From contig NZ_JAJUWS010000016.1 of NCBI RefSeq assembly GCF_021390475.1, positions 57,152 through 121,151 of the forward strand: a DNA stretch of 64,000 nucleotides. Reading direction: 5' to 3'. This DNA comes from Streptomyces sp. ST2-7A (GTDB taxonomy: Bacteria > Actinomycetota > Actinomycetes > Streptomycetales > Streptomycetaceae). Below the pieces are notes generated by a model. The model saw only the letters and a list, made by a program, of their open reading frames with translations. It did not search any database and was not told where the DNA came from. Every line of letters starts with the position of its first letter. The stretch's first letter is position 1. The position numbers and the translations under genes are program-made. Shown in pieces: positions 27,658 to 35,275 of the stretch.

Positions 27658-28035
27658 TCACCGGTCCGCGTCGAGGATTCTTCGCACGTGGTCGGCCTCT
27701 CGCGGGAGGCTGTGTGTCAGGGCGTTCCACAGGATGCCGTGGTCGACGGCGCCGTAGTCGTGGGCGACGAGATCGCGCATGCCCTTCATCGCGCGCCACC
27801 GTACATCGGGGTGTGCCGCGGTGAAGTCGTCGTCCAGCCGGGCGACGGCTTCACCGATGCGGTGCAGGATCGCCTCGCCGGAGAGCCGGAGCATCTCGTC
27901 GCCGTCGTAGGCTTCGCGGCCTCGTGTGACGAGCCGGGCAGCGGTGGCAGCGAAGTCCAGGAAGTCGTGAAGAGTCTGCCGGGTGCGTGCGTCGAGGGAC
28001 CCGTGACCGGGTGATCCGGGTTGTGCCGCGGTCAC
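27658..28035 (-). CDS. HepT-like HEPN-domain ribonuclease toxin (DUF86 family)
   Basis: The 125-residue protein has the HEPN catalytic pattern RxxxxHxY as RDLVAHDY (about residues 87-94), with preceding helices LDFAATAARLVTRGRE and EAILHRIGEAVARL typical of the HepT/DUF86 family. In known MntA-HepT systems the HEPN protein is an mRNA-cleaving toxin whose activity is blocked when the MNT partner adenylylates its Tyr. The GTG start overlaps the upstream antitoxin TGA (GTGA), so the two are translated as a coupled pair. Toxicity here is inferred from family knowledge. Confidence 0.85.
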   Translation of the reverse strand: MTAAQPGSPGHGSLDARTRQTLHDFLDFAATAARLVTRGREAYDGDEMLRLSGEAILHRIGEAVARLDDDFTAAHPDVRWRAMKGMRDLVAHDYGAVDHGILWNALTHSLPREADHVRRILDADR

Positions 28036-28493
28036 AAGGGCTTAGCCTCCGCCGCGATGGTCGTGTGGCTCTCGCGCAGTCCACCCGCGCTGACGACATC
28101 GACCTTCACCCCGAGGATGTCTTCGAGGTCTTGGGCCAGTTCGATCTGGTCGAACAGGGAAGCGTCAGGGGCGAAGGACACCAGCAGGTCGAGATCACTG
28201 CCGGGACGATCCTCGCCGCGGGCGACGGATCCGAAGACCTTCACGTCGTGTGCCCCGTGGCGTGCGGCGAGTGCTTTCACCTCAGCCTCGTGTCGGGCGA
28301 GCGCGACGGATGGACGTGGCCTTGCGGCGGCGGCCAAGCGTGCCAACATCTTCGGGGAGGGGCGACGGGTGCCGTTCTCGTATGCCGCGATGTTGGGCTG
28401 GGCCACGCCCGACAGCTCGGCGAACTCCCGCTGGGTCAGTCCGGCGGCCCGGCGGATGTCGGCGACCTGTGATGCGGAGCTCCGTGGTGTCAT
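28032..28493 (-). CDS. MntA-type nucleotidyltransferase antitoxin with fused N-terminal XRE domain
   Basis: Of 153 residues, about 1-58 form an XRE helix-turn-helix (IRRAAGLTQREFAELSGVAQ, YENGTRRPSPKML) and about 70-150 form a minimal nucleotidyltransferase domain with GSVARGEDRPGSDLDLLV, the GSxARG...DxD catalytic pattern. Adenylylation of the partner Tyr is the known antitoxin mechanism for the MNT domain. The XRE part probably lets the protein repress its own promoter: a perfect palindrome lies just upstream of the start. ATG at 28493 has GAGAGGGG seven bases before it. Confidence 0.87.
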   Translation of the reverse strand: MTPRSSASQVADIRRAAGLTQREFAELSGVAQPNIAAYENGTRRPSPKMLARLAAAARPRPSVALARHEAEVKALAARHGAHDVKVFGSVARGEDRPGSDLDLLVSFAPDASLFDQIELAQDLEDILGVKVDVVSAGGLRESHTTIAAEAKPL

Positions 28494-28507
28494 GGCAGCC
28501 CCCTCTC

Positions 28508-28524
28508 ATCCTTATATCAAGGAT
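28508..28524 (-). promoter_or_regulatory. Candidate operator/promoter of the toxin-antitoxin operon
   Basis: ATCCTT and AAGGAT form a perfect inverted repeat around ATATC in the only AT-rich patch of the region, 15 bases before the antitoxin ATG. The minus strand reads TATAAG within the repeat, a possible -10 element. A dimeric XRE repressor would fit the symmetry. Confidence 0.55.
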
Positions 28525-28730
28525 ATCGCAGCAGGCGCGGATGGTGGGCTGCGATGCCGGAGTCGCAGCGAGATGGACAGCGACGGTCCACCGGCCCGGC
28601 CGTCCGGGGCTCGCGGGATCCATCGCGGGAGACGGAGCCATCCCGATTCCGGGAAACACGGCGACACTGTCCACGGCACGGGCTCAGCGCGGGAGACGGA
28701 GGGGCTCTGCGGTCGGGAATCACGGTGGTG

Positions 28731-28762
28731 CGGTGCTGACAGGTCAGCACCGTGTCAGCACG
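28731..28762. repeat. Inverted repeat with third half-site (GTCAGCAC)
   Basis: CGGTGCTGAC and GTCAGCACCG face each other across two bases, and a further direct copy GTCAGCAC follows at 28754-28761. The element lies alone in the gap between the toxin-antitoxin promoter and the tRNA array. Its role is unknown; it resembles a regulator binding site or a recombination-site remnant. Confidence 0.5.
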
Positions 28763-28819
28763 TGAAACCCCTGGGGGAGGGTTGCTGTCAGGGGTGCGCC
28801 TTTGCCGGGGGAACGCAAC

Positions 28820-28857
28820 GAGAACGTCCCGGACGGCATGCCGTCCGGGACGTTCTC
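28820..28857 (-). terminator. Perfect 38-base palindrome ending the tRNA array
   Basis: Two 19-base arms (beginning GAGAACGTCCCGGACGGCA) match without mismatch, folding to a very stable hairpin with a minimal loop. It begins seven bases beyond tRNA-Phe on the minus strand. Confidence 0.8.
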
Positions 28858-28864
28858 ACTCTGG

Positions 28865-28938
28865 TGGCTGGGGCCGGGATCGAACCGGCGACCTATCGCT
28901 TTTCAGGCGATCGCTCGTACCAACTGAGCTACCCAGCC
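28865..28938 (-). tRNA. tRNA-Phe (anticodon GAA)
   Basis: The minus strand folds with acceptor GGCTGGG paired to CCCAGCC (discriminator A), D arm AGCTCAGTTGGTACGAGC, anticodon stem ATCGC/GCGAT around CTGAAAA, and T arm CCGGTTCGATCCCGG. The anticodon GAA decodes Phe. It is the last gene of a Glu-Asp-Phe array. Confidence 0.95.
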
Positions 28939-28965
28939 ACGCAGTTCACCGGGGTGATCTGCAAG

Positions 28966-29040
28966 CGGTCCTGACGGGATTTGAACCCGCGGCCTCCACC
29001 TTGACAGGGTGGCGAGCACTCCAAACTGCTCCACAGGACC
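28966..29040 (-). tRNA. tRNA-Asp (anticodon GTC), second copy
   Basis: This is base-for-base the same 75-base gene as at 22743-22817, with anticodon loop CTGTCAA. It is the middle gene of the Glu-Asp-Phe array, 38 bases after tRNA-Glu and 27 bases before tRNA-Phe. Confidence 0.95.
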
Positions 29041-29078
29041 TTGCAATGTGCGAAACAAGTCTCGCACACGGTGAAACG

Positions 29079-29151
29079 TGCCCCCAACGGGATTCGAACC
29101 CGTGCTACCGCCTTGAAAGGGCGGCGTCCTAGGCCACTAGACGATGAGGGC
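29079..29151 (-). tRNA. tRNA-Glu (anticodon TTC)
   Basis: The acceptor GCCCTCA pairs with TGGGGGC using a G-U pair, the anticodon stem CCGCC/GGCGG holds CTTTCAA, and the T arm is ACGGGTTCGAATCCCGT. The anticodon TTC reads Glu codons. It is the first gene of the array. Confidence 0.94.
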
Positions 29152-29194
29152 CGGCGGCCCGCCTGACCGGCTCGTGGCCGTCGGGGACGTGAGA

Positions 29195-29224
29195 AGCATA
29201 TGGGATAGCCGGCGGTATCGCCAA
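29195..29224 (-). promoter_or_regulatory. Promoter of the Glu-Asp-Phe tRNA array
   Basis: On the minus strand TTGGCG (29224-29219) and TATGCT (29200-29195) are 18 bases apart, a good housekeeping sigma match, 43 bases upstream of tRNA-Glu. Confidence 0.6.
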
Positions 29225-29441
29225 AACCTTCCCGCGGCCGGGCCCGGCGACCGGTCGAATGGGCGGGAACAGCCGGCCCACCCGTCCCGGGCACAGGGGG
29301 TTCGTGGTGGGGTCCCGACCCCCGTCCCGTTCCCGGGCCCGTGGTTGCCGGAGTGTGTGGGGCCGTGGGTCCGCGTCGCGCGCCGATCCTCTCCACCCCG
29401 CGTCCCGGTCCGGCCGGGCCGGGGTGCCGCACAATGGCGGT

Positions 29442-29804
29442 GTGCTGGAGATGAGCCGCGAGGAGTTCGAGGATCTCGTCAGTCAGGCGCTCGACCGCGT
29501 CCCGCCGGAGTTGACCCGGCTGATGGACAACGTCGCCGTCTTCGTCGAGGACGAGCCACCGCCCGAGGAACCCGAGTTGCTCGGGCTCTACGAGGGCACA
29601 CCCCTGACCGAGCGCGGTGAGTGGTACGCCGGGGTCCTCCCGGACCGCATCTCCGTCTACATGGGTCCCACGCTGCGGATGTGCGCGCGCGAGGGCGGCG
29701 ACCGCGAAGCGGTGGTCGAGGAGGTGGAGATCACCGTCGTGCACGAGATCGCCCATCACTTCGGCATCGACGACGAGAGGTTGCACGCCCTCGGCTACGC
29801 CTGA
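29442..29804 (+). CDS. Small zincin-like metallopeptidase family protein (DUF1025 type)
   Basis: The 120-residue protein carries the extended zinc site HEIAHHFGIDDERLHALGY (about residues 100-118), the pattern of the short metallopeptidase family common in actinobacteria. Conserved blocks LTRLMDNVAVFVEDEPP, LLGLYEGTPLTERG and LPDRISVYMGP precede it. GTG at 29442 (product starting MLEM) matches relatives and lies six bases after a possible -10 element CACAAT, so the message may be leaderless. The substrate is unknown. Confidence 0.85.
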   Translation: MLEMSREEFEDLVSQALDRVPPELTRLMDNVAVFVEDEPPPEEPELLGLYEGTPLTERGEWYAGVLPDRISVYMGPTLRMCAREGGDREAVVEEVEITVVHEIAHHFGIDDERLHALGYA

Positions 29805-29829
29805 CGAGGGGGCCGGCCCGGGCTGTCGG

Positions 29830-29874
29830 CCACGACCCGGCCAGGGTCCGACCACGCCCCGGGTCGGGTCGTGG
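29830..29874 (+). terminator. Hairpin after the metallopeptidase gene
   Basis: CCACGACCCG (29830-29839) and CGGGTCGTGG (29865-29874) form a ten-base-pair stem with a 25-base loop that contains further complementary GGGTC/GACC bits. Confidence 0.45.
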
Positions 29875-29948
29875 GTGACGCCCGGGCCGGCCCCGGACCG
29901 TGCCTCCGGGCTCGGTGCGGCCACGGGCCCGGAGTCCCGGACCGAGGC

Positions 29949-30057
29949 GGCCTCCGGGCCGGCCCGGAGCCGGCCCGGAGGCCCCCCATACCCGGGACCG
30001 GGTATGGGTCGTGGGCCGGGTCTCCGCTTCGGCCCGTGGCCGGACCATGGGCCGAAG
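29949..30057. repeat. Cluster of three consecutive perfect or near-perfect hairpins
   Basis: Three inverted repeats follow one another: a 15-bp stem at 29949-29983 (loop CCGGA), an 11-bp stem at 29985-30008 (CCCATACCCGG, two-base loop) and a 13-bp stem with one mismatch at 30027-30057 (CTTCGGCCCGTGG, loop CCGGA). Together with the hairpin at 29830-29874 they fill the 509-base gap before the lipoprotein gene. No coding function is evident. Confidence 0.75.
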
Positions 30058-30098
30058 CCGAAGCCGAAGCCGAAGCCGAAGCCGAAGCCGAAGCCGGA
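30051..30098. repeat. GCCGAA hexanucleotide microsatellite
   Basis: Seven perfect GCCGAA units and an eighth with one change run head to tail, starting inside the right arm of the preceding hairpin. Downstream GGGGTCGGGGTCGG repeats and TCGGCTTCGG can pair with it. Confidence 0.9.
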
Positions 30099-30313
30099 CC
30101 GGGGTCGGGGTCGGCTTCGGGGTCGGGGTCGAGCACGTCCCGAATCCGGGGCACGGGCCGGGCCCCGCCGCCGGGGACCGGGGCGAGTTCCCGGCGTGGC
30201 GGGACGCCGACCGGCGCGTGGTGAACCCACCCGCCCCCGGGCCGTGTCCCGGGGGCGGGTCCGGCCGTTGAGCAGGGCAACTCCCAGCCATTTCCCCCGG
30301 AGGTGCCCGACCC

Positions 30314-31009
30314 GTGCGCCCCGTCCCGCCCGCCGGGCCCGCCGCCCGGCACGCTGCCCCGTGTGACGTCGGTCCGCCGAGGCCCGGTGCGAGCCGCTCC
30401 GCCCGCACCGCCCTGGCCGCCCTGGGCCTGTGCGCCCTCGGCGTCGCGCTCGCCGGTTGCGTCACCGTGGACCCCGAGTCACCTGCCGCGCCGGTGGGTG
30501 CCGAGCGCGTCCCCGACGAGCTCGACCCGCCCGTTCCGGGCGCGCCGGCGGCCCCCGGCACGGCAGGTGACCGGGCGTCCCCGGAGCCCTCGCCGGGCGC
30601 CTCGCCTCCCTCGGAGGACGAGGCCACCTCGCGGCGGCGTCCCGCCGATGAGGACGGGCGTCCGGGCGCCGACCCGCCGGGCCGTTCGGACGAGGCCCCC
30701 GGGCCGTCCCGTCCCGCCGGAAGCGGCGGGGTGTCCCCTGGGGCGCCGCAGCCCTCCCCGTCGGGGCGACCGGCCGATCCACCACCACCCGCACCGGGCT
30801 CCGGCGGCGGGGAGGGGGGCGACCGGACGGCCCCGCAGCCGGATCCGATTCCCGATCCACCACCGCCCCCACCGCCGCCACCCCCGCCGGAGGACCCGAC
30901 CGGTTCCGGTGGTGGCTCCGGTGGGAGCGGTGGGAGCGGTGGGAGCGGCGGGAGCGGCGGCTCCGGTGGCAACGGCGGTCCGGACGGCGGGGGCGAGGAC
31001 GACGAGTGA
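30314..31009 (+). CDS. Proline/glycine-rich secreted lipoprotein of unknown function
   Basis: The 231-residue product has a signal peptide with a lipobox (LGLCALGVALAGC, Cys at about residue 49) and no folded domain afterwards. The mature part is Pro, Ser, Glu and Asp rich, contains a run of about 12 prolines near residue 185 and ends in repeated GGSGGSG units and an acidic tail. Such stretches usually act as cell-wall-spanning spacers. GTG at 30314 is chosen because a signal peptide needs the upstream Arg-rich region. Codon bias supports coding despite low complexity. Confidence 0.6.
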   Translation: MRPVPPAGPAARHAAPCDVGPPRPGASRSARTALAALGLCALGVALAGCVTVDPESPAAPVGAERVPDELDPPVPGAPAAPGTAGDRASPEPSPGASPPSEDEATSRRRPADEDGRPGADPPGRSDEAPGPSRPAGSGGVSPGAPQPSPSGRPADPPPPAPGSGGGEGGDRTAPQPDPIPDPPPPPPPPPPPEDPTGSGGGSGGSGGSGGSGGSGGSGGNGGPDGGGEDDE

Positions 31010-31358
31010 CGGTCGTCCCCGGGCATCTCCGTGCCGCCCGGCGGAGAATCGTCGGCCTCGTCCGCACCGGTCCGTCGCCGTGATCGTCCGGGGTTCCGTC
31101 CCCTGTCCGGGGCGTCCGCGCCCCGGACCTCCGTGGTCCGACCCGACCCGCTCGTCCCGAGCGGCGGGCCCCGGGCAGGAGCGGTCGGTTCCGGCCGGTT
31201 CGGAGGGCTCCGCGGGGCCCGTCGGCAGGCCCGTGACGCGGCTCACCCCCGGCCTCCGGGGCTCCGGTTTCCGCAGGTGGGAGCGGTCGTCAGGGGGTGT
31301 CGGAGGGCCTTTCGGGAGAACCCGGACGGGAGTCGGTTCCCGGCCGGGCGGTATCGGT
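31010..31358. other. Gene-free stretch before the DEAD-box helicase promoter
   Basis: No gene is supported between the lipoprotein stop and the helicase promoter region. Open frames here lack ribosome sites and motifs. Confidence 0.4.
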
Positions 31359-31388
31359 TTGCGTCCTCGGTGACACGGTGCGTATGCT
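31359..31388 (+). promoter_or_regulatory. Predicted promoter of the DEAD-box helicase gene
   Basis: TTGCGT (31359-31364) and TATGCT (31383-31388) are 18 bases apart. They lie about 150 bases upstream of the gene, implying a long leader, as often found for bacterial DEAD-box helicases. Confidence 0.45.
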
Positions 31389-31540
31389 TGTAGATCGTTT
31401 GATCCCACTTGCCCGGCGCCCGATTGCAGTGCGCCGTGTGGCGCGTTGCTCGTACAGCCGTGGCCGACCGCAGTAGGCGGTTTATTTCGTGACCTACGGA
31501 GCCAAGGCGCGTGCCCCTTACTCCGGAGGTTTGTTTCCGC

Positions 31541-33580
31541 ATGTCCACTGCTGCCCACGTTCCCGCGACCGAGGATCTTCTCCCGCCGGACGAGCCCACC
31601 ACCACCTTCGCCGACCTCGGCCTGCCGGACGAGGTCGTGCGCCGCCTGGCCCACAACGGCGTCACCGTGCCGTTCCCGATCCAGGTCGCCACCATCCCGG
31701 ACGCCCTCGCCGGCCGCGACATCCTCGGCCGCGGGCGCACCGGTTCCGGCAAGACCCTGAGCTTCGGTCTGCCGCTGCTCACCCGTCTCAGCGGCCGGCG
31801 CACCCAGCCCAAGCGCCCGCGGGGCCTGATCCTCACCCCGACCCGCGAGCTGGCCATGCAGGTCTCCGACGCGCTCCAGCCCTATGGCGACGTGCTCAAC
31901 CTGCGTCTGAAGGTCGTCTGCGGCGGCACCTCCATGGGCAACCAGATCTACGCCCTGGAGCGGGGCGTGGACATCCTGGTGGCCACCCCCGGCCGACTGC
32001 GGGACATCATCAACCGCGGTGCCTGCTCGCTGGAGGACACCGAGGTCGCGGTCCTCGACGAGGCCGACCAGATGGCCGACCTCGGCTTCCTGCCCGAGGT
32101 CACCGAGCTGCTGGACCTGATCCCCTCCGGCGGCCAGCGGATGCTGTTCTCCGCGACCCTCGAGAACGAGATCGACAGCCTCGTCAAGCGCTACCTGGTC
32201 GACCCCGTCAGCCACGAGGTGGACGCCGCCCAGGGTGCCGTGACGACCATGAGCCACCACGTGCTCGTGGTGAAGCCGCGCGACAAGGCCCCGATCACCT
32301 CCGCGATCGCCGCCCGCAAGGGCCGCACCATCGTCTTCGTCCGCACCCAGCTGGGCGCGGACCGGGTGGCGGAGCAGCTGCGCGAGGTCGGGGTGAAGTC
32401 CGACGCCCTGCACGGCGGCATGACCCAGGGCGCCCGCACCCGGACGCTGGCCGACTTCAAGGACGGCCGGATCAACGTGCTGGTCGCCACCGATGTCGCC
32501 GCGCGCGGCATCCACGTCGACGGCATCGACCTGGTCCTCAACGTGGACCCGGCCGGTGACCACAAGGACTACCTGCACCGTTCCGGGCGCACCGCCCGAG
32601 CGGGCCGTTCCGGCATCGTCGTCTCGCTCGCCCTGCCGCACCAGCGGCGGACCGTCTTCCGGCTGATGGAGGACGCGGGTGTGGACGCGGCCCGACACAT
32701 GATCGGTCGCGACGGTCTCTTCAACGAGGAGCTGGCCGCCATCACCGGCGCCCGGTCGCTGACCGAGCTGCAGGCCGAGGCCGCCACCGGTGCCGCCCGG
32801 CACGCCGAGCGGGAGGCCACCCGGATGGCCCGCGAGCTGGAGCGGGCGCAGGCCCACGCCGCCGAGCTGCGCTCGGAGGCGGAGAGCCTGATCGGGCGCG
32901 CCGCCAAGGAGCGGGGCGAGGACCCGACCGAGGCCATCGCCCTGGCCGCCGCCGAGGAGGTCGCGGAGGAGGCACGTCGTCACGAGGAGCGGGAGGCCCG
33001 TCGCGAGGCGCGACGCGTCGAGCGCGAGGCCCGGGGGCCCGAGGAGGGCGCCCGGGGTCGTGACGACCGCCGTGAGGGTCGGGGCGGGTTCCGCCGTGAC
33101 GACCGTGGTGGTCGTTCCTTCGACCGTGACGACCGCCGTCCGGCCGACCGCGACAACCGTTCGTCCTCCTACCAGGGTCGCCGTGACGACCGCCGTGACG
33201 ACCGTGGCGGGCGCGGGCCGCGCGAGGGCTTCCGTCGGGACGGGGAGCGTGGCGGGTTCCGTCGCGACGACCGTGGTGGTCGTTCTTTCGACCGTGACGA
33301 CCGCCGTCCGGCCGACCGCGACAACCGTTCGTCCTCCTACCAGGGACGCCGTGACGACCGTGGTGGTCGTTCCTTCGACCGTGACGACCGCCGTCCGGCC
33401 GACCGCGACAACCGTTCGTCCTCCTACCAGGGACGCCGTGACGACCGTGGTGGTCGTTCCTTCGACCGCGACAACCGTTCGTCCTCCTACCAGGGACGGC
33501 GCGACGACCGTGGCGGGCGTTCCTTCGACCGTACCGGCGACCGGCGCGACGAGGCCCCGCGCCGCTCGCGCGAGGACTGA
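31541..33580 (+). CDS. DEAD-box ATP-dependent RNA helicase with RG/RD-rich repeated tail
   Basis: The 679-residue protein has the Q motif (FADLGLPDEVVRRL, PFPIQ), Walker A GRGRTGSGKTLSF, PTRELAMQ, VLDEADQMAD (DEAD), FSATL and the motif VI block HRSGRTARAGRSG. After the core, a coiled charged region (residues about 420-500) leads to a C-terminal tail of repeated units such as RDDRGGRSFDRDDRRPADRD, likely to be an RNA-binding, disordered extension. It probably remodels RNA during growth or cold stress. ATG at 31541 follows GGAGGT by 11 bases. Position matches SCO4096 by recalled synteny. Confidence 0.93.
   Translation: MSTAAHVPATEDLLPPDEPTTTFADLGLPDEVVRRLAHNGVTVPFPIQVATIPDALAGRDILGRGRTGSGKTLSFGLPLLTRLSGRRTQPKRPRGLILTPTRELAMQVSDALQPYGDVLNLRLKVVCGGTSMGNQIYALERGVDILVATPGRLRDIINRGACSLEDTEVAVLDEADQMADLGFLPEVTELLDLIPSGGQRMLFSATLENEIDSLVKRYLVDPVSHEVDAAQGAVTTMSHHVLVVKPRDKAPITSAIAARKGRTIVFVRTQLGADRVAEQLREVGVKSDALHGGMTQGARTRTLADFKDGRINVLVATDVAARGIHVDGIDLVLNVDPAGDHKDYLHRSGRTARAGRSGIVVSLALPHQRRTVFRLMEDAGVDAARHMIGRDGLFNEELAAITGARSLTELQAEAATGAARHAEREATRMARELERAQAHAAELRSEAESLIGRAAKERGEDPTEAIALAAAEEVAEEARRHEEREARREARRVEREARGPEEGARGRDDRREGRGGFRRDDRGGRSFDRDDRRPADRDNRSSSYQGRRDDRRDDRGGRGPREGFRRDGERGGFRRDDRGGRSFDRDDRRPADRDNRSSSYQGRRDDRGGRSFDRDDRRPADRDNRSSSYQGRRDDRGGRSFDRDNRSSSYQGRRDDRGGRSFDRTGDRRDEAPRRSRED
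33094..33540 (+). repeat. In-gene tandem repeat coding the helicase RG-rich tail
   Basis: A unit of about 87 bases encoding RRDDRGGRSFDRDDRRPADR plus DNRSSSYQG recurs three times nearly identically at the DNA level, with two shortened copies and one interrupting segment (RGPREGFRRDGERGGF). The base-level identity suggests recent slippage or unequal recombination. Confidence 0.85.
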
Positions 33581-33618
33581 GCCGGCCGGGGCGGCCCCGC
33601 CGCCCCACCATCCGTGTG

Positions 33619-33657
33619 CCGAACGGCCCACCCCGGACCCGGGGGTGGGCCGTTCGG
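33619..33657 (+). terminator. DEAD-box helicase terminator
   Basis: A 16-base-pair perfect stem (CCGAACGGCCCACCCC and complement) on a seven-base loop is followed by CCGTTTC, about 40 bases after the stop. Confidence 0.75.
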
Positions 33658-33794
33658 CCGTTTCAGGGGTGCTCATCGGGCCTCCCGACCTCCCGAACCG
33701 GCCTGCCCGGACCATCGGGGTGGATCGGTGATACCGCTCCGACCAGGGGGTTTCCGGGAGGAAGTGAAGTCGCTCCACAAAGTTGAGTCAGTAC

Positions 33795-33824
33795 TTGGCA
33801 GCTTTCCTCGCCGTGGGTTATAAA
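33795..33824 (+). promoter_or_regulatory. Strong housekeeping-type promoter of hsp20
   Basis: TTGGCA (33795-33800) and TATAAA (33819-33824) are 18 bases apart, the best sigma-70-like match in the window. A partial symmetric element AAGT...ACTT (33780-33796) overlaps the -35 region and could be a repressor site. No CIRCE or canonical HAIR element is present. Confidence 0.7.
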
Positions 33825-33873
33825 AGAAGGGACACGGCACCTGGAACGCCGTTCCGAGAGGAGTTGACCCGCC

Positions 33874-34293
33874 ATGCTGATGCGCACCGACCCCCTGCGC
33901 GAGTTCGACAAGCTGGCCCAGCAGTTGCTGGGGACCGCCGCGCGGCCGACCGTCATGCCGCTGGACGCGTACCGCACCGGCGACACCTTCACCGTCGAGT
34001 TCGATCTGCCGGGCGTCGCCCCCGAGTCCATCGACATCGAGCGCAACGTGCTCACCGTCACGGCCGAACGGTCGCAGTCCCTGCCCGAGGGGGCCGAGCC
34101 GGTGCTCGCCGAGCGGTCCCGCGGCACCTTCAGCCGTCAACTGTTCCTCGGCGACTCGCTCGACACCGACCGCATCGAGGCCCGGTACGACTCCGGCGTG
34201 CTGACCCTGCGCATCCCGGTCGCCGAGCGGGCCAAGCCGCGCAGGGTCGTGGTCTCCGGCGGATCCGAGCAGCCCCGCGAGATCAAGGGCTGA
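33874..34293 (+). CDS. Hsp20/alpha-crystallin small heat-shock protein
   Basis: The 139-residue chaperone has a short N-terminus ([17 protein letters not shown]), an alpha-crystallin domain (about residues 28-120: [26 protein letters not shown], then [15 protein letters not shown] and [14 protein letters not shown]) and a short C-terminal tail. It holds unfolding proteins in the cytoplasm. ATG at 33874 follows GAGAGGAG by nine bases. A strong promoter upstream and a terminator downstream make it a single-gene unit. Confidence 0.95.
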   Translation: MLMRTDPLREFDKLAQQLLGTAARPTVMPLDAYRTGDTFTVEFDLPGVAPESIDIERNVLTVTAERSQSLPEGAEPVLAERSRGTFSRQLFLGDSLDTDRIEARYDSGVLTLRIPVAERAKPRRVVVSGGSEQPREIKG

Positions 34294-34331
34294 GCGGCGG
34301 GCCGCCCCGGCCGACCCGGAGCGCCCCGCCG

Positions 34332-34363
34332 ACGGCGCCCACCCCGCCCGGGGTGGGCGCCGT
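34332..34363 (+). terminator. hsp20 terminator hairpin
   Basis: ACGGCGCCCACCCC and its complement form a 14-base-pair stem on a GCCC loop, about 40 bases after the hsp20 stop. Confidence 0.65.
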
Positions 34364-34672
34364 TCGCGTGCCGGTGGGTGGGAGGGGCGCGGGTGGGCAG
34401 GGGAAAGGCGGAGGACGGGGCGGGCGTTGCCCCCGGGCCCGACCGGCGCCCGAACGGCCGGCCGTGGACAGGGCGTTCCCCGGCTCCCGCCGCTCCCGGC
34501 CGGAAATCACCTTCCGAGTCGCTTTTCCCATCAGCCGCGCTGTTGTTCCGCTTCTCAACCGTTTCGCCCCATCGACCCCGGGTACCCGCCCCTCCGGGCC
34601 CGAGGGGGCCGGAGGCACCGGATCCCCGCCGGGATCCACCGCGTCCGTCGACGGTGAGAGGAGCGTGCCGCC
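34364..34672. other. Intergenic stretch between hsp20 terminator and the small basic protein gene
   Basis: No gene is seen. The sequence just before the next gene includes the ribosome site GAGAGGAG (34656-34663). Confidence 0.4.
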
Positions 34673-35002
34673 ATGCCCGCCGGATCCAACTCCAAGCGCG
34701 AACGACAGTACGAGAAGATCAAGCGGAGCCAACTGGATCAGGGCCGTGGCGAGAAGCGCGCCGAGGAGATCGCCGCCCGCACCGTCAACAAGGAGCGCGC
34801 CCGCGCCGGCGAGGCCCGCGAGTCGAGCCGGGAATCCCGTGAGGACATCTCCTCCGGGCGGCGCGGCGGACTGCGCTCCGGACACGGACCCGGCGGACCC
34901 ACCCGGGACCAGCTCTACGCCGAGGCCAAGCGGCGCAACATCGATGGCCGCTCGCAGATGAACAAGGACGATTTGTCCCGCGCGCTGGGTCGCGACGACT
35001 GA
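34673..35002 (+). CDS. Small charged protein with Rho-N/SAP-like C-terminus ('plasmid stabilization' annotated family)
   Basis: The 109-residue protein is highly charged, starting with NSKRERQYEKIKRSQLDQG and carrying AARTVNKERARAGE. It ends with a short helical module, TRDQLYAEAKRRNIDGRSQM then NKDDLSRALGR, which resembles the Rho-termination-factor N-terminal or HeH/SAP-like fold. Actinobacterial relatives are commonly labelled plasmid stabilization proteins on weak grounds. The module suggests nucleic-acid contact; the role is unknown. ATG at 34673 follows GAGAGGAG by nine bases. Confidence 0.75.
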   Translation: MPAGSNSKRERQYEKIKRSQLDQGRGEKRAEEIAARTVNKERARAGEARESSRESREDISSGRRGGLRSGHGPGGPTRDQLYAEAKRRNIDGRSQMNKDDLSRALGRDD

Positions 35003-35275
35003 CCGAATCGACGGGGGCCGGCCGATCGGTGGGGCATCGCCACCTCGACGCGGCGGACGTCGCCGGCACCGCCCGGTTCGGTACCGAACGTTCCCCGCGC
35101 GGGATGACGGCCCCGCCCGTCCCGTCCCGGTCGTGTGCGGCCCCGCACACAACCGTGGTCCCGCCCACCGCGCCGGCGCCCCTCGTGATGTCGCTCCGGC
35201 CCGCCGGGTCATCCGCCCACAGCCCACCGCCGGGTCCCGTCCACGGCACCCCACGCACCCCGGGAGCACACCCCC

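Noticed and set aside
28929..30230. Minus-strand frame with a (Phe-Gly)n run
   Set aside because: The run comes from the GCCGAA microsatellite and the frame also crosses tRNA genes.
33778..33797. Possible HAIR (HspR) or CIRCE element upstream of hsp20
   Set aside because: Only one half (TTGAGT) resembles HAIR and no CIRCE consensus is present; recorded only as a weak symmetric element.
35003..35275. Possible small gene between the Rho-N-like gene and the F420 oxidoreductase
   Set aside because: No frame has a ribosome site or biased codons.
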